Shown here piece by piece: positions 37,144 through 38,746 of a stretch of DNA of 38,746 nt (position 1 is its first letter; each line of letters starts with the position of its first letter). The stretch lies in contig JAKADT010000004.1 in NCBI GenBank assembly GCA_021820245.1, positions 1-38,746 on the forward strand, written 5' to 3'. A program made the translations under genes and the position numbers. The notes beneath the pieces were generated by a model that saw only the letters and a program-made list of their open reading frames with translations, did no database searches and was not told the DNA's origin. The stretch is from Thermoplasmata archaeon (GTDB lineage Archaea; Thermoplasmatota; Thermoplasmata; Thermoplasmatales; Thermoplasmataceae).

Positions 37144-38196
37144 TTATTCAATCTCTTCAAGGTCTTTCATTCTACCACTCCTCTGTTGATTTTCAGACCA
37201 CAGATCATATGGATATGTGACATACAGTCTGCTTGCTTCGTCAAGTTCTGCCATTTCACTCTTTGTTAATTTCCACCCAAGGGAGCCAAGGTTGTCCATA
37301 AGATGATCCATGGTTCTAACACCAATTATTGGGGAGGTTACACCCTTTTTCGAAAGAAGCCAGTTAAGTGCCACCTGCGAATTTGTCTTTTCTACCTTCC
37401 TGGCTACATTGGAAAGAGTGGTCACAACACTCCATGTGAACTGGTTATTGTTAAGTTCCCATGGTGTTTTCCTTCCCGATTTGTAAGCATCCCCAAGTCT
37501 CGTACCTTCAGGCGGCGATTGCATATCACTGGTGTACTTTCCGCTGAGCACACCGCTCTTAAGCGGGCTCCATGGTAGTATGGCAACATCTTCGTTTACT
37601 GCCATAGGTATGATCTCATTTTCAGTTGACCTGGAAAGCAAATTATATTGAGGTTGCAGACTCACAAACTTCTCCAGTCCACGTTCTCTGCTCACACCGA
37701 GAGCTTTTTCAAACTGCCATGCCCTCAAATTGCTAGCTCCAATATATCTGACGATACCAGAATCCACAAGTCCAGTAAGAGTGGCAAGTGTCTCCTCCAG
37801 GGGAGTAACTGGGTCCCACGTATGAACCTGCAGAAGGTCGATGTAGTCTGTTTTCAATCTCTTCAGGCTTTCATCTACTGATTTCAATATGTGTTTTCTT
37901 CCAAGTCCTATTGAATTCTTTGATTTTCCACTTTGAAATCTTACCTTGGTTGCTATTACATAATCATCCCTGTCATGTTCAGAAAGCCAGTTACCCAGTA
38001 TCTCTTCTGATTTACCTCCGGTATAAACGTTTGCAGTATCGAAAAAAATTCCACCCTCTTCAGAAAATCTGTCCATAATTTTCTTCGCTTCAGGTTCGCT
38101 CGTCTGTCCACCAAAGGTCATTGTTCCAAGGCAGAGCTCACTTATCAGTGTACCCGTGTTTCCAAGTTTTCTATATTCCATGACATACAATAGCAC
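37144..38196 (-). CDS. Aldo/keto reductase (an in-frame ATG at 38181, MEYRKLGNTG, may be the true start)
   Basis: YRKLGNTGTLISELCLGTMTFGG, FFDTANVYTGGKSEEILGNWL, YIDLLQVHTWDPVTPLEETLATL, PIIGVRTMDHL. Confidence 0.93.
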   Translation of the reverse strand: MLLYVMEYRKLGNTGTLISELCLGTMTFGGQTSEPEAKKIMDRFSEEGGIFFDTANVYTGGKSEEILGNWLSEHDRDDYVIATKVRFQSGKSKNSIGLGRKHILKSVDESLKRLKTDYIDLLQVHTWDPVTPLEETLATLTGLVDSGIVRYIGASNLRAWQFEKALGVSRERGLEKFVSLQPQYNLLSRSTENEIIPMAVNEDVAILPWSPLKSGVLSGKYTSDMQSPPEGTRLGDAYKSGRKTPWELNNNQFTWSVVTTLSNVARKVEKTNSQVALNWLLSKKGVTSPIIGVRTMDHLMDNLGSLGWKLTKSEMAELDEASRLYVTYPYDLWSENQQRSGRMKDLEEIE

Positions 38197-38684
38197 CGTA
38201 AGATAGAAGGATTTCGATTGTAATTAACAAGCTCTGATCTTTTACAGATGAAATACTTCTAAAACAGGGAATTTCTCTTTCATCGTAAGAATATTTCTAC
38301 AACGGAGGAATATGAACTCACTTTTCACAAGACAAGAAATGAAACTGAACCCTTTCGTAATCATATGTCAGGAATGAATCCGGCCACTGGTAAATAGAAG
38401 TGAAAATAGTTGGATAAGCATATTCCTCTACGCATACCAGCATTCGTACAGTCAGATTACTCGGCGTGAATGACCAAACACCTTCAGGCAGAAATAAATT
38501 CAGATCAATAGGGATCCCGCCAGCAATCCTTGAAGTGGTAATATCCCAGCGAAACTGCGCAAAAGGTTCACGCATAAACTACTAATCCATTCAAAACAAA
38601 AAAATGTGAAGAACTAGAAAAATATGGGAAACCTTATTTATGCATTAATGCATTGTTTTAAAAGTAAAAGCTGGTGTAGAATTT

Positions 38685-38746
38685 ATGGAAAAAGGACTTG
38701 AGATATCATTCCAACTTAAAAATGACAGAGAAGGGCAGGAGACGGT
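38685..38746 (+). CDS. Start of a CDS truncated by the window edge
   Basis: ATG followed by open frame MEKGLEISFQLKNDREGQET... to the window end. Confidence 0.4.
   Translation, partial: MEKGLEISFQLKNDREGQET

Noticed and set aside
38318-38575. 85-aa minus-strand ORF near the right edge
   Set aside because: Could be real but no family, no clear SD or promoter and no neighbour support; left uncalled
1-38746. tRNA, rRNA and CRISPR genes
   Set aside because: No cloverleaf, rRNA-like conserved stretch or regular direct-repeat array was recognised by eye; tRNAscan-SE, Infernal and CRISPR finders would be needed to exclude them formally

Overview
This 38.7-kb window looks like archaeal DNA, most likely Thermoplasmata-like. 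That placement is an inference from the thermopsin-type surface repeats, the GGTGA Shine-Dalgarno motifs, TTTATA-type promoter elements and the gene content. The left half mixes metabolic genes (M20 amidohydrolase, Zn-alcohol dehydrogenase, S9 peptidase, nitrilase) with a cell-surface glycan locus. That locus carries a GT2-like transferase, a GmhB-like phosphatase, a GmhA-like isomerase, a sugar-nucleotide epimerase, an HddA-like kinase, two flippases and two multi-membrane transferase-like proteins. The right half holds an APC permease with CBS domains, a GDPD, an MFS transporter, an HTH/coiled-coil protein and an aldo/keto reductase. The standout region is 24.1-30.6 kb, with five tandem paralogous secreted proteins of about 187-195 aa. 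They share a 90-nt block, from the Shine-Dalgarno through the signal peptide, that is identical in all five copies, while the mature domains diverge strongly. Each copy is preceded by a short hairpin about 20 nt upstream of the start codon, and its arms show compensatory changes between copies (TGCGCA/TGCGCA, TGTGCA/TGCACA, TAGCGTA/TGCGCTA). Each hairpin lies about 25 bp downstream of an AT-rich TATA-like element, so it is predicted to form the extreme 5' end of the mRNA. An intact IS630-type element with TA target duplication separates copies 4 and 5. A divergent sixth family member may lie at 3801-4436. My hypothesis is that this is a recombining cassette family of glycosylated surface or filament subunits, possibly of the TasA/AbpA/thread-like donor-strand type, under a shared 5'-UTR RNA or DNA element.
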